A stretch of DNA of 64,000 nucleotides, from NCBI RefSeq assembly GCF_000235425.2, contig NZ_KI912266.1, positions 674,273-738,272 on the forward strand, given 5' to 3'. A program made the position numbers and the translations under genes. Under the pieces are notes generated by a model. The model was not told the origin of the DNA and ran no database searches. It worked only from the letters and a program-made list of their open reading frames with translations. This document shows positions 16,540 through 26,838 of the stretch, piece after piece (position 1 is the first letter of the stretch; each line of letters begins with the position of its first letter). The DNA is from Pseudofrankia saprophytica. Lineage in GTDB: Bacteria > Actinomycetota > Actinomycetes > Frankiales > Frankiaceae.

Positions 16540-16653
16540 GTGCGGAAATCCCTGATGATGGTCGCGCTCGCGGCGGCTGCGGGCGTCACCGGCAGGATCG
16601 CCTGGGACGAGTTGCCGGCGTTGCGCCGGTACCTGAAGGTGCGGCAGATGTGA
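16540..16653 (+). CDS. 37-aa small protein (DUF6893-like)
   Basis: GTG start at 16540 with a strong AGGGAGGAG site 6 nt upstream. The translation has a short hydrophobic Ala-rich helix (M-V-A-L-A-A-A-A-G) followed by E-L-P-A-L-R-R-Y-L-K, the signature I associate with a family of tiny actinobacterial proteins (DUF6893, from memory). Its stop overlaps the hypF start (GTGA), giving translational coupling. Possibly a single-pass membrane peptide; role unknown. Confidence 0.75.
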   Translation: MRKSLMMVALAAAAGVTGRIAWDELPALRRYLKVRQM

Positions 16654-19169
16654 CGTCGTCACCCGCCGACCCGGCCGCACTGGACCGGCCACCGGCCACC
16701 GCGGTGCCCGGACCTGCCGCGCCGGCCGACGCGCTGGTGCGCCGGCGGTTCATCGTGCGCGGCGTCGTGCAGGGCGTCGGCTTTCGCCCGTTCGTCCATG
16801 CCACGGCGACCGGCCTCGGCTTGGCCGGTTCGGTGCGCAACGACGTCGCCGGCGTCGAGGTGGAGGTCGAGGGCTCGCCCGCGGCCGTCGAGGAGTTCGG
16901 GCGCCGGCTGCGGGAGGATCCGCCACCACTTGCGGAGATCGAACAGCTGACGGTCGCCACGCTCGCGCCGCGCGGTGAGCTGGGCTTCACCATCGCCCCG
17001 TCCGAGTCATCCGAGCCGGCCGCCGCCGGCCGTGCCCAGGCGCCCGCCGACACGGCGACCTGCGACGCGTGCCTGCGCGAGCTGGCTGACCCCGCGGACC
17101 GGCGCTACCGGCACCCGTTCATCACCTGCACCCACTGCGGCCCGAGATTCACCATCATCACCGATCTGCCCTACGACCGGCCGGTGACGACGATGGCCGG
17201 ATTCCCCATGTGCGCCGACTGCGCCCGCGAGTACGCCGACCCGGCGGACCGGCGTTTCCACGCCCAGCCGATCGCCTGCCCGGCCTGCGGGCCCCGGCTG
17301 GAGTTCCGCGACCAGGATGGGCGCCGCGTGCGCGGGGACGAGGACGCGCTCGCCGAGGCCCGGCGGCTGCTCCTCGCCGGGGGCGTGCTCGCGGTGAAGG
17401 GCGTCGGCGGATACCACCTGGCGTGCCTCGCCACCGACGAGGCGGCGGTCGCGACGCTGCGCCGCCGCAAGCGGCGCGGCGGCAAGCCCTTCGCCGTGAT
17501 GGTCGCCGACCTCGCGACCGCGCGGGCGCTGGTCGAGCTCGACGACGCCGAGACCCGCCTGCTGACCAGCCCAGCCAGGCCGATCGTGTTGGCCCGGCGC
17601 CGAGCCGACGCGCACCCCCGGCCGGCGGACGAGGTCGCGCCGGGCAACCCTGACCTGGGGCTCATGCTGCCCTACGCCCCCGTGCACCACCTCCTGTTCG
17701 GCCACCCCGCCCCTATCGGAGCTGGCGCCGGCACCGGTGGCCGCCCCGGCGCCGGCACCGGTGTCAATGCCGGTGCCGGCCTTCCCGACATCGCCGTGCT
17801 GGTGATGACCTCGGGCAACCTCGCCGGGGAGCCGATCGCCGCCGATGACGACGACGCCACGCGGCGGCTGGCGCACCTGGTGGATGGCTGGCTGTGCCAC
17901 GACCGTCCCATCCACATCCCGTGCGACGACTCGGTGGTGCGGGTCGTCGACGGGATCGAGGTGATGGTCCGCCGGTCCCGGGGGTACGCGCCGTTGCCGG
18001 TCCGGCTGCCCTTCGCCGTCCCGCCGACGCTGGCGGTCGGGGGCGACATGAAGAACGCCTGCTGCCTCGGCTCCGGCCGTTCGGCGTGGCTGTCCGGCCA
18101 CATCGGCGACATGGACGACCTCGCGACCCTGACCGCGTTCGGTAGGGCGGTGACGCACCTGGAGCACCTGACCGGGGTGCGGCCGGAGCGGCTGGCCGCC
18201 GACGCGCATCCCCGATACCGCTCACGCGCCTGGGCGACGGAGAGATCCCGCGGCCGGCCCGTCCGGTTCGTGCAGCATCACCACGCGCACATCGCGGCGG
18301 CGATGGCCGAACGGGGCCTCGACGGCGCCAGCCCGGTCATCGGCTTCGCCTTCGACGGAACGGGATACGGCACCGACGGCGCGATCTGGGGCGGTGAGGT
18401 GCTGGTCGCCGACTACCGGGGGTTCCAACGGTTCGCCCATCTTGGGTACGTCCCCCTGGCCGGCGGCGACGCGAGCGTCCGGCGTCCCTACCGGATGGCG
18501 CTGGCGCATCTGACCGCCGCCGGGATCGTCTGGGACCTCGACCTTCCACCGGTGGCGGCGGCGTCGGCCGAGGAGCGCGAGGTGCTCGCCCGGCAGCTGC
18601 GCGGCGGGTTCGGCACCGTTCCCACGTCGAGTGTGGGCAGGCTGTTCGACGCGGTCAGCGCGCTGCTCGGCGTGCGCCAGACCGTGGACTTCGACGCGCA
18701 GGCCGCGATCGGGCTGGAGGCACTGTCCCGCGGCGGCCAGCCGGACGGGTGCCGTTACCGCTTCGAGCTGCGGGAGCCGACCAGCGGCGGCGGCCCGCTG
18801 GTCGTCGATTCGGCGCCGGTGGTGCGGGCGCTGGTGGCCGACCGGCGCCGGGGCGTCGACGCCGCCACGGCCGGCGCGGGGTTCCACGAGGCGCTCGTCG
18901 CGCTGGTCCTGTCGCTGGCCGAGCGGGCGCGGCGCGAGCTGGGGCTGGAGACGGTGGTGCTGGCCGGCGGCGTGTTCCTGAACGCGCTGTTGCTCGCCGG
19001 TGCCCGGCGAGCGCTGCTGGCTGCGGGCTTCGACGTGGTGAGCGGCCGGCGGGTGCCGCCCGATGACGGTGGCCTGTCGCTCGGCCAGCTCGTCGTGGCG
19101 GCCGCCGGCGACCGGCTGGATTCCGACAAGCGGCCGGCAGGACCGGCCGCGGTGGACAGGATGGGGTGA
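16650..19169 (+). CDS. hypF: carbamoyltransferase HypF
   Basis: 839 aa from a GTG at 16650. Domains in order: acylphosphatase (V-Q-G-V-G-F-R-P-F, residues ~30-120), two zinc fingers C-D-A-C...C-T-H-C and C-A-D-C...C-P-A-C (~130-220), a YrdC-like domain (K-R-R-G-G-K-P-F, ~230-430) and a Kae1-like domain (H-H-H-A-H, F-D-G-T-G-Y-G, V-L-A-G-G-V-F-L-N). It activates carbamoyl phosphate and transfers the carbamoyl to the HypE C-terminal Cys, the precursor of the CN ligands. A Gly/Ala insert (G-A-G-A-G type) near residue 360 is a local expansion. Confidence 0.96.
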   Translation: MTSSPADPAALDRPPATAVPGPAAPADALVRRRFIVRGVVQGVGFRPFVHATATGLGLAGSVRNDVAGVEVEVEGSPAAVEEFGRRLREDPPPLAEIEQLTVATLAPRGELGFTIAPSESSEPAAAGRAQAPADTATCDACLRELADPADRRYRHPFITCTHCGPRFTIITDLPYDRPVTTMAGFPMCADCAREYADPADRRFHAQPIACPACGPRLEFRDQDGRRVRGDEDALAEARRLLLAGGVLAVKGVGGYHLACLATDEAAVATLRRRKRRGGKPFAVMVADLATARALVELDDAETRLLTSPARPIVLARRRADAHPRPADEVAPGNPDLGLMLPYAPVHHLLFGHPAPIGAGAGTGGRPGAGTGVNAGAGLPDIAVLVMTSGNLAGEPIAADDDDATRRLAHLVDGWLCHDRPIHIPCDDSVVRVVDGIEVMVRRSRGYAPLPVRLPFAVPPTLAVGGDMKNACCLGSGRSAWLSGHIGDMDDLATLTAFGRAVTHLEHLTGVRPERLAADAHPRYRSRAWATERSRGRPVRFVQHHHAHIAAAMAERGLDGASPVIGFAFDGTGYGTDGAIWGGEVLVADYRGFQRFAHLGYVPLAGGDASVRRPYRMALAHLTAAGIVWDLDLPPVAAASAEEREVLARQLRGGFGTVPTSSVGRLFDAVSALLGVRQTVDFDAQAAIGLEALSRGGQPDGCRYRFELREPTSGGGPLVVDSAPVVRALVADRRRGVDAATAGAGFHEALVALVLSLAERARRELGLETVVLAGGVFLNALLLAGARRALLAAGFDVVSGRRVPPDDGGLSLGQLVVAAAGDRLDSDKRPAGPAAVDRMG

Positions 19170-19176
19170 GGGCGGG

Positions 19177-19466
19177 GTGTGTCTGGCGGTGCCGGGCAGG
19201 GTTGTCCGGACGTTTGAGCGGCACGGGACGCCGATGGCCGAGGTCGACTTCGGCGGGGTCCGCAAGGACGTCTGCCTGGTGTATCTCCCCGAGGTCGCCG
19301 TCGACGACTACGTGATCGTGCATGTCGGCTTCGCCATCCAGCGGCTGGACGAGCGGCGTGCGCTGGAGACGCTCGCCGAGTTCCGGCGGTTCGGCCTGCT
19401 CGACGAGGAGTTCGCGAACAAGGAGCTCGCGAATGAGGAGCTCGCGGATGAGGAGGCGGTAGCGCC

Positions 19467-19470
<4 letters not shown>
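19177..19470 (+). CDS. hypC: hydrogenase assembly chaperone HypC
   Basis: 97 aa from a GTG at 19177 that yields the canonical (M)-C-L-A-V-P-G N-terminus; the Cys2 holds the Fe(CN)2CO unit in complex with HypD. HypC is normally about 80 aa; here the C-terminus is lengthened by an acidic repeat ([11 protein letters not shown]). Its stop overlaps the hypD start (GTGA). Confidence 0.95.
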
Positions 19471-20572
<1,102 letters not shown>

Positions 20573-20576
<4 letters not shown>

Positions 20577-21760
20577 CCGCCGCCGAGACCGCGACGAACG
20601 CCAGGCCCGCGGTGGCCGGCAACACCGCGGTGACCACCGAGACGGCGATGACCACCGGGGCCACGATGACCACCGAGACGGTGGATCCAGCGGCCTGGAG
20701 CTGCCCGGCGCCGTTGCGGGACTCACCCACCATCGTGATGGGACACGGCGGGGGCGGCGCGATGTCCGCCGAGCTGGTCGAGCATCTGTTCCTGCCCGCC
20801 TTCGGGGAGGCGGGGGCGACCGAGCTGGACGACTGCGCCGTGCTCGCCGTCGGGTCGGCTCGGCTCGCCTTCTCCACGGACTCCTACGTGGTGAGCCCGC
20901 TGTTCTTCCCCGGCGGGTCGATCGGCGAGTTGGCCGTGAACGGCACGGTCAACGACCTGGCCATGTCCGGGGCCAGGCCGTTGTGCCTGTCGACGGCGTT
21001 CATCCTCGAGGAGGGGACGCCGCTGGCCGATCTGGCGCGGATCGCGACAGCCATGGGTGAGGCCGCCCGCCGGGCCGGGGTGCGGCTGGCCACGGGCGAC
21101 ACCAAGGTCGTCGACGCCGGCCACGGCCACGGCGTCTTCGTGAACACCGCGGGGATCGGGGTGATCCCTGACGGAGTCGACATCCGCCCCGCCCGGGTCC
21201 GCCCCGGTGACGCGGTCCTGGTCAGCGGCGATCTCGGCGTGCACGGCATCGCCGTGCTGAGCTGTCGGGAGGGCCTGAAGTTCGGCACGACCCTGGAGAG
21301 CGACACCGCGCCCTTGCACGGCCTGGTCGCGGCCATGCTCGACCAGGGCTCATCGGGCGCCCCGGGCTCACCGGGTCGGCCCGCCGGCGTGCATGCTCTG
21401 CGTGATCCCACCCGGGGCGGTCTGGCGGCCTCGCTGAACGAGATCGCCCGCGCGGCCGGCGTGGGCATCGACATCGTGGAGCGGTCCGTCCCGGTTCCGG
21501 CCGCGGTCGCGGATGCCTGCGGCATCCTCGGCCTCGACCCGCTGTATGTGGCGAACGAGGGCAAACTCGTCGCGTTCGTCGCGGGCGACGACGCGGACCG
21601 GGTGCTGGCGGCCATGCGTCGCCATCCACATGGCCGCGGCGCGGCGATGATCGGAACGGTCGTCGAGGAGCACCCGGCGATGGTGGTCGCCAAGACGGCG
21701 TTCGGGGCGACGCGCGTCGTCGATCTCCCGGTCGGCGAGCAGCTCCCCCGCATCTGCTGA
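20573..21760 (+). CDS. hypE: carbamoyl-dehydratase HypE
   Basis: 395 aa from the GTG at 20573 (GTGA overlap with hypD). AIR-synthase-like fold with M-G-H-G-G-G-G near the ATP-binding N-terminus, T-D-S-Y-V, G-T-V-N-D-L and D-P-T-R-G-G. It ends in P-R-I-C, whose terminal Cys carries the carbamoyl/thiocyanate. About 40 extra N-terminal residues are a Thr/Ala/Glu repeat (T-E-T-A-M-T-T) not seen in typical HypE; a start nearer the conserved core would remove them, but no better ribosome site was seen. Last gene of the hydrogenase run. Confidence 0.96.
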
Positions 21761-21779
21761 CGGCCCGGGCGCCGGGCCG
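21761..21779 (+). terminator. possible weak terminator after hypE
   Basis: Immediately after the hypE stop, CGGCCC and GGGCCG pair around a 7-nt loop. There is no T tract, and the stem is only 6 bp; it marks the end of the operon but would need Rho or another factor to act. Confidence 0.3.
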
Positions 21780-21872
21780 CGGGATCCCGGCGTCCGGACG
21801 CGGCCGACCCCGCCCCGGCGTCCGGTCGCCCGCGTCTGGTGGGCACGACCGAAACCCGCCACCTGTAACGCT

Positions 21873-22268
21873 GTGTATGCGTATGGTCTCGGCCCCATGG
21901 GCACGCCCCAAGACGTGACGGACTTCTCCGACGACCAACGCATGAGCTACAAGCGGATCAGGCTGGCCGGGACTGGCGCGACCGACAACCTGATCTACTT
22001 CGTGGGGACGGCCACGACGATCATCCATCAGGCCGGGTTCACGGTGCTTACCGATCCCAACTACCTGCAGCGCGGCCAACGCGCCGACCTGATGGAGCTG
22101 ATCGAGCCGCACACGACGGTACCTATCCACTACGACGACTACGGCGTGTTCCGTTCCCCGCTGGCGGACTTCGAGAACGAGGTACGCACCCGTGACCTGA
22201 CCGGGCGGGTCCGCTTCCTGGACCGAGGCGACGCACTGCCGCTTCCCGCGGTCGCGACGCACCCGTGA
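21873..22268 (+). pseudogene. metallo-beta-lactamase-fold hydrolase remnant with internal deletion
   Basis: The 131-codon frame joins a normal N-terminus of a UlaG-like MBL hydrolase (N-L-I-Y-F-V-G-T-A-T, then L-T-D-P-N) directly to its C-terminal segment (T-V-P-I-H-Y-D-D-Y-G-V-F-R-S-P-L). The middle, including the H-x-H-x-D-H metal site, is missing. The join follows R-G-Q-R-A and is in frame. Family proteins are roughly 250 aa, so about half is lost and catalysis is impossible. The likely start is the ATG at 21897 or 21942. Confidence 0.75.
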
Positions 22269-22377
22269 CCGTTGCGCGCGGCAACCCGCCGCGAACCTGG
22301 TCCGGCGAACCGCGATAGTCTCGCCAGACCAGGGACGATCAGCCCATCGGGGCACGATCTGCTCATTTTGTGGCGCA

Positions 22378-22429
22378 AGATTTCGGCAGGGCACCAGATT
22401 TCGGCGGGGCAGCAGGTTGGTTGGACACC
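22378..22429 (+). repeat. short tandem repeats just upstream of methyltransferase gene
   Basis: Two adjacent 18-bp units (22378-22395 and 22396-22413) differ at two positions, sharing AGATTTCGGC; a degenerate third unit beginning AGGTTGG follows. The array ends about 30 bp before the GTG start at 22461. Confidence 0.6.
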
Positions 22430-22460
22430 AGGTTTTGGTGAGACAAGGGGCAACAGGCTC

Positions 22461-23297
22461 GTGAGCGACGCGCGGTCGGAGAAACAGGTCGACGAGGCGC
22501 GCGCCGCGGACCTTCGCGTGGACGTGCCACACACGGCCCGGATCTATGACTACCTGCTCGGCGGCAAGGACAACTTCCCCGCCGACCGGGAGGCGGCCGA
22601 GAGGACGTTGGCGGTTTCACCGCTCACACGCCCCTCCGCGTTGGCCAACCGGGCCTTCCTGCATCGAGCCACCCGGTTTCTGGCGGTCGAGGCCGGCATC
22701 CGCCAGTTCCTCGATATCGGAACCGGTATTCCCACCTCGCCGAACCTGCACGAGGTCGCCCAGGGCGTCGCACCGGACGCGCGCGTCGTCTATGTGGACA
22801 ACGACCCCATCGTCCTGGTCCACGCCCGCGCGTTGCTGACCAGCAGCCCTGAGGGCAGGACGGGCTACATCGACGCCGATCTGCGCGATCCGGCGAAGGT
22901 CCTGGGTTCCATCGACTTTCGCGCGACGATCGACCTTTCCCAGCCCGTCGCCCTGACCATCTTCGGGGTTCTGCACTTCATCGCCGACACCAGCGACCCG
23001 CACGGTCTCGTCCGTCGCTACCTGGACGCCCTGCCCTCCGGAAGCTTCCTGGCGCTCACTCATGGCTCCCTCGACTTCGACCCGGAGAGTGTGCAGCGAG
23101 GCGCGGACGTCTACGAGAAGCGCGGGATCTCATCCTGGCCGCGTCCGCGCGCGGAGATAGAACGGTTCTTCGACGGTCTTGAGCTCGTCGAACCGGGCCT
23201 GGTCCCCATGCATCTCTGGCGGCCCGACGGCACGGACTCGCGGGATCCGGCCCCGGCGGGCGTCGTGGGGTACGGCGGCGTAGCCCGGAAGCCATGA
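22461..23297 (+). CDS. SAM-dependent methyltransferase, DUF574/Methyltransf_19 family
   Basis: 278 aa from a GTG at 22461 with AAGGGG upstream. The family signature I-Y-D-Y-L-L-G-G-K-D-N-F is at residues ~29-40, followed by Q-F-L-D-I-G-T-G-I-P (motif I), V-V-Y-V-D-N-D-P (motif II) and F-G-V-L-H-F-I-A-D. This family is strongly expanded in Streptomyces and Frankia; most members have no known substrate. Confidence 0.92.
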   Translation: MSDARSEKQVDEARAADLRVDVPHTARIYDYLLGGKDNFPADREAAERTLAVSPLTRPSALANRAFLHRATRFLAVEAGIRQFLDIGTGIPTSPNLHEVAQGVAPDARVVYVDNDPIVLVHARALLTSSPEGRTGYIDADLRDPAKVLGSIDFRATIDLSQPVALTIFGVLHFIADTSDPHGLVRRYLDALPSGSFLALTHGSLDFDPESVQRGADVYEKRGISSWPRPRAEIERFFDGLELVEPGLVPMHLWRPDGTDSRDPAPAGVVGYGGVARKP

Positions 23298-23415
23298 CCG
23301 CCAGCGCGCCGAAAGCGCTCTGAAAGGGCGGCGGCCCGCCGGACATATCCTCCCGGCCAGCCTTTCGGGCAGGTTGCGACGTGGCACCGGGCGGCGCGCG
23401 TAGGAGACTCGTCCC

Positions 23416-26400
23416 GTGACGAAGGCTACCCTGCGTGTCGCCACGGTGACACAATTCGCCCCCACGCCGACGGACGGCCCGGCGGGTGCGGCGCCCTCCC
23501 GGGGTGCGCCCTCCCGGGGCGCGCTGCTCGACGGCTGGCGGGACGCTGTGGCGTCGGTGGTGGCCCGGGTCCTGCTCGCGGCGGCGTGCTGGTCGCTGGT
23601 CAGCCTGGCCCTGCGGCGGGCCCACTGGGCGCGCCGCGTCGACGACCTGTTCGGGCTGGTCAACCTTCCGGTGAGCCCGAGCCTGTTCTCGACAGCCCTG
23701 CTGTTCATCGTCGCGGGCGCGGCCCGCCGGCGGATGCGGGCCGCGCTCTGGCTGTTGCTGGCGTTCCAGGCCGTCGCGGCCGGCTATCTGATCGTGGTGC
23801 TGGTCGCCAGCCTGACCGGCGCGCGCGGCGTCCGGGACCTGACGGCGCTGGGCACGGTCTACCTGGTGGTCAACGCGACGTTGACGGCGGCGGCCGTAGC
23901 ACTGCTGTGGTTGAGCCGGCCGGCGTTCTCCTCCCGGCTGGAGCCCGGCGCGCGGTGGCGGGCGCTCGGAGTGCTGGTGACCGGGCTGACGGCGTCGGTG
24001 GCGTTGGCGGTGACGCTCACGCTGCTGTTCCCTGGCCACCTGACCGGCTCGACCCGCAGGATCGTGTGGGGAGCGCGGGCGGCGCTCGGCGTCGAGCCGA
24101 ACTCGTCGGAGGTGGGCTGGCGAGGGCAGCAGGGCCACCACTGGGTCGCCGCGTTGGCCGGCCTGATCTCCGCCGTCTCCCTCATCACCGCGGCCGTGGT
24201 CTTCCTGCGGTCCGCCCGGGCCAAGGGCTATCTCACGGCGGCCGACGAGCTGGCGGTGCGCGGGCTGCTGCTGCGCGCCGGGCAGCGGGACTCGCTCGGC
24301 TATTTCGCCACCCGCCACGACAAGTCCGTGATCTTCTCGCCCCGCGGCGACGGCGCCGTCACCTACCGGCTGCTCGCCGCCGTCAGCCTGGCCAGCGCCG
24401 ACCCGATCGGACCGCGCTCGGCGTGGGCGGGCGCGATCGAGGCGTGGCTCGCCGAGACCCGCCGGTTCGGCTGGTTCCCCGCGGTGCTGGCGGCCAGCGA
24501 GGAAGGCGCCCGAGCCTACGTCACGGCCGGGCTCAAGGCGCTGCCGGTCGGGGACGAGGCGATCATCGAAGTCGCCGAGTTCAGCCTGGAGGGCGCGACG
24601 ATGGAGCCGGTCCGGCGGGCGGTCCGCCGGGTCCGCCGAGCCGGCTACACCTTCACCGTCGCCCGGCACGGGACCCTGTCCGCGGGCGAGCTCGCCGAGA
24701 TCGAGCGCCGGGCCGAGGACTGGCGCGGCGACGACACCGAGCGCGGGTTCTCGATGGCGCTCGGGCGGCTCGGCGACCCGGCGGACGAGGCGTGCGTCGC
24801 CGTGCTCGCCCGCGACGAGGCCGGCCGGCTGCGCGGTGTGCTCTCGCTGGTTCCGTGGGGCTCGCACGGCCTGTCGCTCGACCTGATGCGCCGCGACCGG
24901 GGGGCGGAGAACGGGCTGGTCGAGGCGATGGTCGCCGCCCTCGTCCAGGCGGCGCGCGACGAGCTCGGCGTGCGGGCGATCTCGCTGAACTTCGCGGCGT
25001 TCCGGGAGGTCTTCAGCGCGGCCGAACGGGTCGGCGCCCGGCCCGGCGCACGGCTGGGCGCCCGGCTGCTCACGTTCGCCTCCCGGTTCTGGCAGATCGA
25101 GGGCCTGTACCGCTCGAACGCCCGCTATCTGCCGCGGTGGACGCCCCGCTACCTGTGCTACGACTCCGCGCTCACCCTGACGAGGGTCGCGCTCGTCGCC
25201 GGGATGGCCGAGGGATTCCTGCCGGCGCTGGCCGGTCCCCGGGAACGTGAACCGAACGCGGTCGTCGAGTACGACGGGCGGGAGATGCCCTTCACCGAGG
25301 CGGTCGCGGCGCAGCGGCGCTCGGCGGTCCAGCTCGTCACGCCCCGGCGCCAGCTGGGCGAGCAGCAGCGGGTGCGGTGCGCCAAGCTCGACCTGCTGCG
25401 GGCCGCGGGCATGGACCCCTACCCGGTGGCCGTCCCGCGCGACAGCGATCTCGCCGATCTCGTCGACCGGTTCGGCGCCCTGACGCCCGGCACGCGGACC
25501 GGCTGCCGGGTGTCGGTGACGGGACGGGTCCGCGCGCTGCGCAACCACGGCGGCCTGATCTTCGCCGTCCTGCGGGACGGTGACGCGTCGATCCAGGCGA
25601 TGGTCGACCGCGCCCGGCTCGATCCGGCCGCGCATCGGCTGTTCCGCGCGGCCGTCGATCTCGGCGACCACCTGAGCGTGACCGGCGAGGTGGTGACGTC
25701 ACGCCGCGGCGAGCTGTCGGTGCTGGTGGACGAGTGGCGGATGGCGGCGAAATGCCTGCGGCCGCTGCCAGACGCCCGGGCCGGGTTCACCGACCCCGAC
25801 GCCAGGGCCCGGCAGCGCCACGTCGACCTGATCGTCAACCCCGCCGCCCGGCGGATGCTCACCGACCGCTCCCGGGCCGTCGGCGAGATCCGCCGCTTCT
25901 TCGCCGACAGGCGGTTCACCGAGGTCGAGACGCCGATGCTGCAGGCGATCCACGGCGGCGCGAACGCCCGGCCGTTCGTCACCCACATCAACGCCTATGA
26001 CTCCACGCTCTACCTGCGGATCGCGCCGGAGCTGTACCTGAAGCGGCTGTGCGTCGGCGGGATGCGGCGGGTCTTCGAGTTGAACAGGAACTTCCGCAAC
26101 GAGGGCGCCGACGCCACGCACAATCCCGAGTTCACCTCGGTCGAGGCGTACGAGGCCTACAGCGACTACCTGGCGATGCGCGACCTCACCCGCGACCTGG
26201 TCATCGCCGTCGCCACCGCCGTCTACGGCGTGCCGATCGCGCGCCGACCCGGGCCGGACGGCCGGACCGTCGACGTCGACCTGTCGGGGCCGTGGCGATC
26301 GGTCACCGTGCACGACGCCGTCTCCGCCGCCGCCGGTCATCCTGTCACCGTCGACACGCCCCGGGACGAGCTCGCCGCGCTGTGCCGCAAGCAGGGCATC

Positions 26401-26829
26401 ACCCCGCCCTTCGACGCGACCGCCGGCGCGCTCGTCGCGGCGCTCTACGACGAGCTCGTCGAGCCCGCGACCACCGACCCGACCTTCTACCTCGACTTCC
26501 CGACCGAGACCTCCCCGCTGACCCGGGCCCACCGCCGAGATCCCCGGCTGGCCGAACGCTGGGACCTGGTCGCCTTCGGCGCCGAGATCGGCACGGCCTA
26601 CTCCGAGCTCGTCGACCCGGTCGACCAGCGGGCCCGGCTCACCGAACAGTCGCTGCTCGCCGCCGCGGACCCGGAGGCGATGCAGCTCGACGAGGCGTTC
26701 CTCTCCGCCCTCGAGTACGCGATGCCGCCGACTGGTGGCCTGGGAATCGGGGTCGACCGGCTGGTCATGATGCTGACCGGGGCCTCCATCCGCCAGACGC
26801 TGGCGTTCCCGTTCGTCCGGCCCGCGTAG
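23416..26829 (+). CDS. lysX: bifunctional lysylphosphatidylglycerol synthetase / lysyl-tRNA synthetase LysX
   Basis: 1137 aa from a GTG at 23416. The N-terminal ~260 residues hold several membrane helices; residues ~280-600 form a DUF2156/MprF-type transferase domain; then an OB-fold (~690-790) and a class II lysyl-tRNA synthetase core with motif 2 (F-R-N-E-G-A-D-A-T-H-N-P-E-F) and motif 3 (G-L-G-I-G-V-D-R-L). In mycobacteria LysX charges tRNA-Lys and transfers Lys to phosphatidylglycerol, giving resistance to cationic peptides. Length is close to M. tuberculosis LysX (about 1170 aa). It is convergent with the FMN reductase gene, 9 bp apart. Confidence 0.94.
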   Translation: MTKATLRVATVTQFAPTPTDGPAGAAPSRGAPSRGALLDGWRDAVASVVARVLLAAACWSLVSLALRRAHWARRVDDLFGLVNLPVSPSLFSTALLFIVAGAARRRMRAALWLLLAFQAVAAGYLIVVLVASLTGARGVRDLTALGTVYLVVNATLTAAAVALLWLSRPAFSSRLEPGARWRALGVLVTGLTASVALAVTLTLLFPGHLTGSTRRIVWGARAALGVEPNSSEVGWRGQQGHHWVAALAGLISAVSLITAAVVFLRSARAKGYLTAADELAVRGLLLRAGQRDSLGYFATRHDKSVIFSPRGDGAVTYRLLAAVSLASADPIGPRSAWAGAIEAWLAETRRFGWFPAVLAASEEGARAYVTAGLKALPVGDEAIIEVAEFSLEGATMEPVRRAVRRVRRAGYTFTVARHGTLSAGELAEIERRAEDWRGDDTERGFSMALGRLGDPADEACVAVLARDEAGRLRGVLSLVPWGSHGLSLDLMRRDRGAENGLVEAMVAALVQAARDELGVRAISLNFAAFREVFSAAERVGARPGARLGARLLTFASRFWQIEGLYRSNARYLPRWTPRYLCYDSALTLTRVALVAGMAEGFLPALAGPREREPNAVVEYDGREMPFTEAVAAQRRSAVQLVTPRRQLGEQQRVRCAKLDLLRAAGMDPYPVAVPRDSDLADLVDRFGALTPGTRTGCRVSVTGRVRALRNHGGLIFAVLRDGDASIQAMVDRARLDPAAHRLFRAAVDLGDHLSVTGEVVTSRRGELSVLVDEWRMAAKCLRPLPDARAGFTDPDARARQRHVDLIVNPAARRMLTDRSRAVGEIRRFFADRRFTEVETPMLQAIHGGANARPFVTHINAYDSTLYLRIAPELYLKRLCVGGMRRVFELNRNFRNEGADATHNPEFTSVEAYEAYSDYLAMRDLTRDLVIAVATAVYGVPIARRPGPDGRTVDVDLSGPWRSVTVHDAVSAAAGHPVTVDTPRDELAALCRKQGITPPFDATAGALVAALYDELVEPATTDPTFYLDFPTETSPLTRAHRRDPRLAERWDLVAFGAEIGTAYSELVDPVDQRARLTEQSLLAAADPEAMQLDEAFLSALEYAMPPTGGLGIGVDRLVMMLTGASIRQTLAFPFVRPA

Positions 26830-26838
26830 TCGGCCTGG

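Noticed and set aside
23056-25671. 871-codon minus-strand frame opposite lysX
   Set aside because: Shadow of lysX; composition is Arg/Gln/Pro-rich and no domain was recognised.
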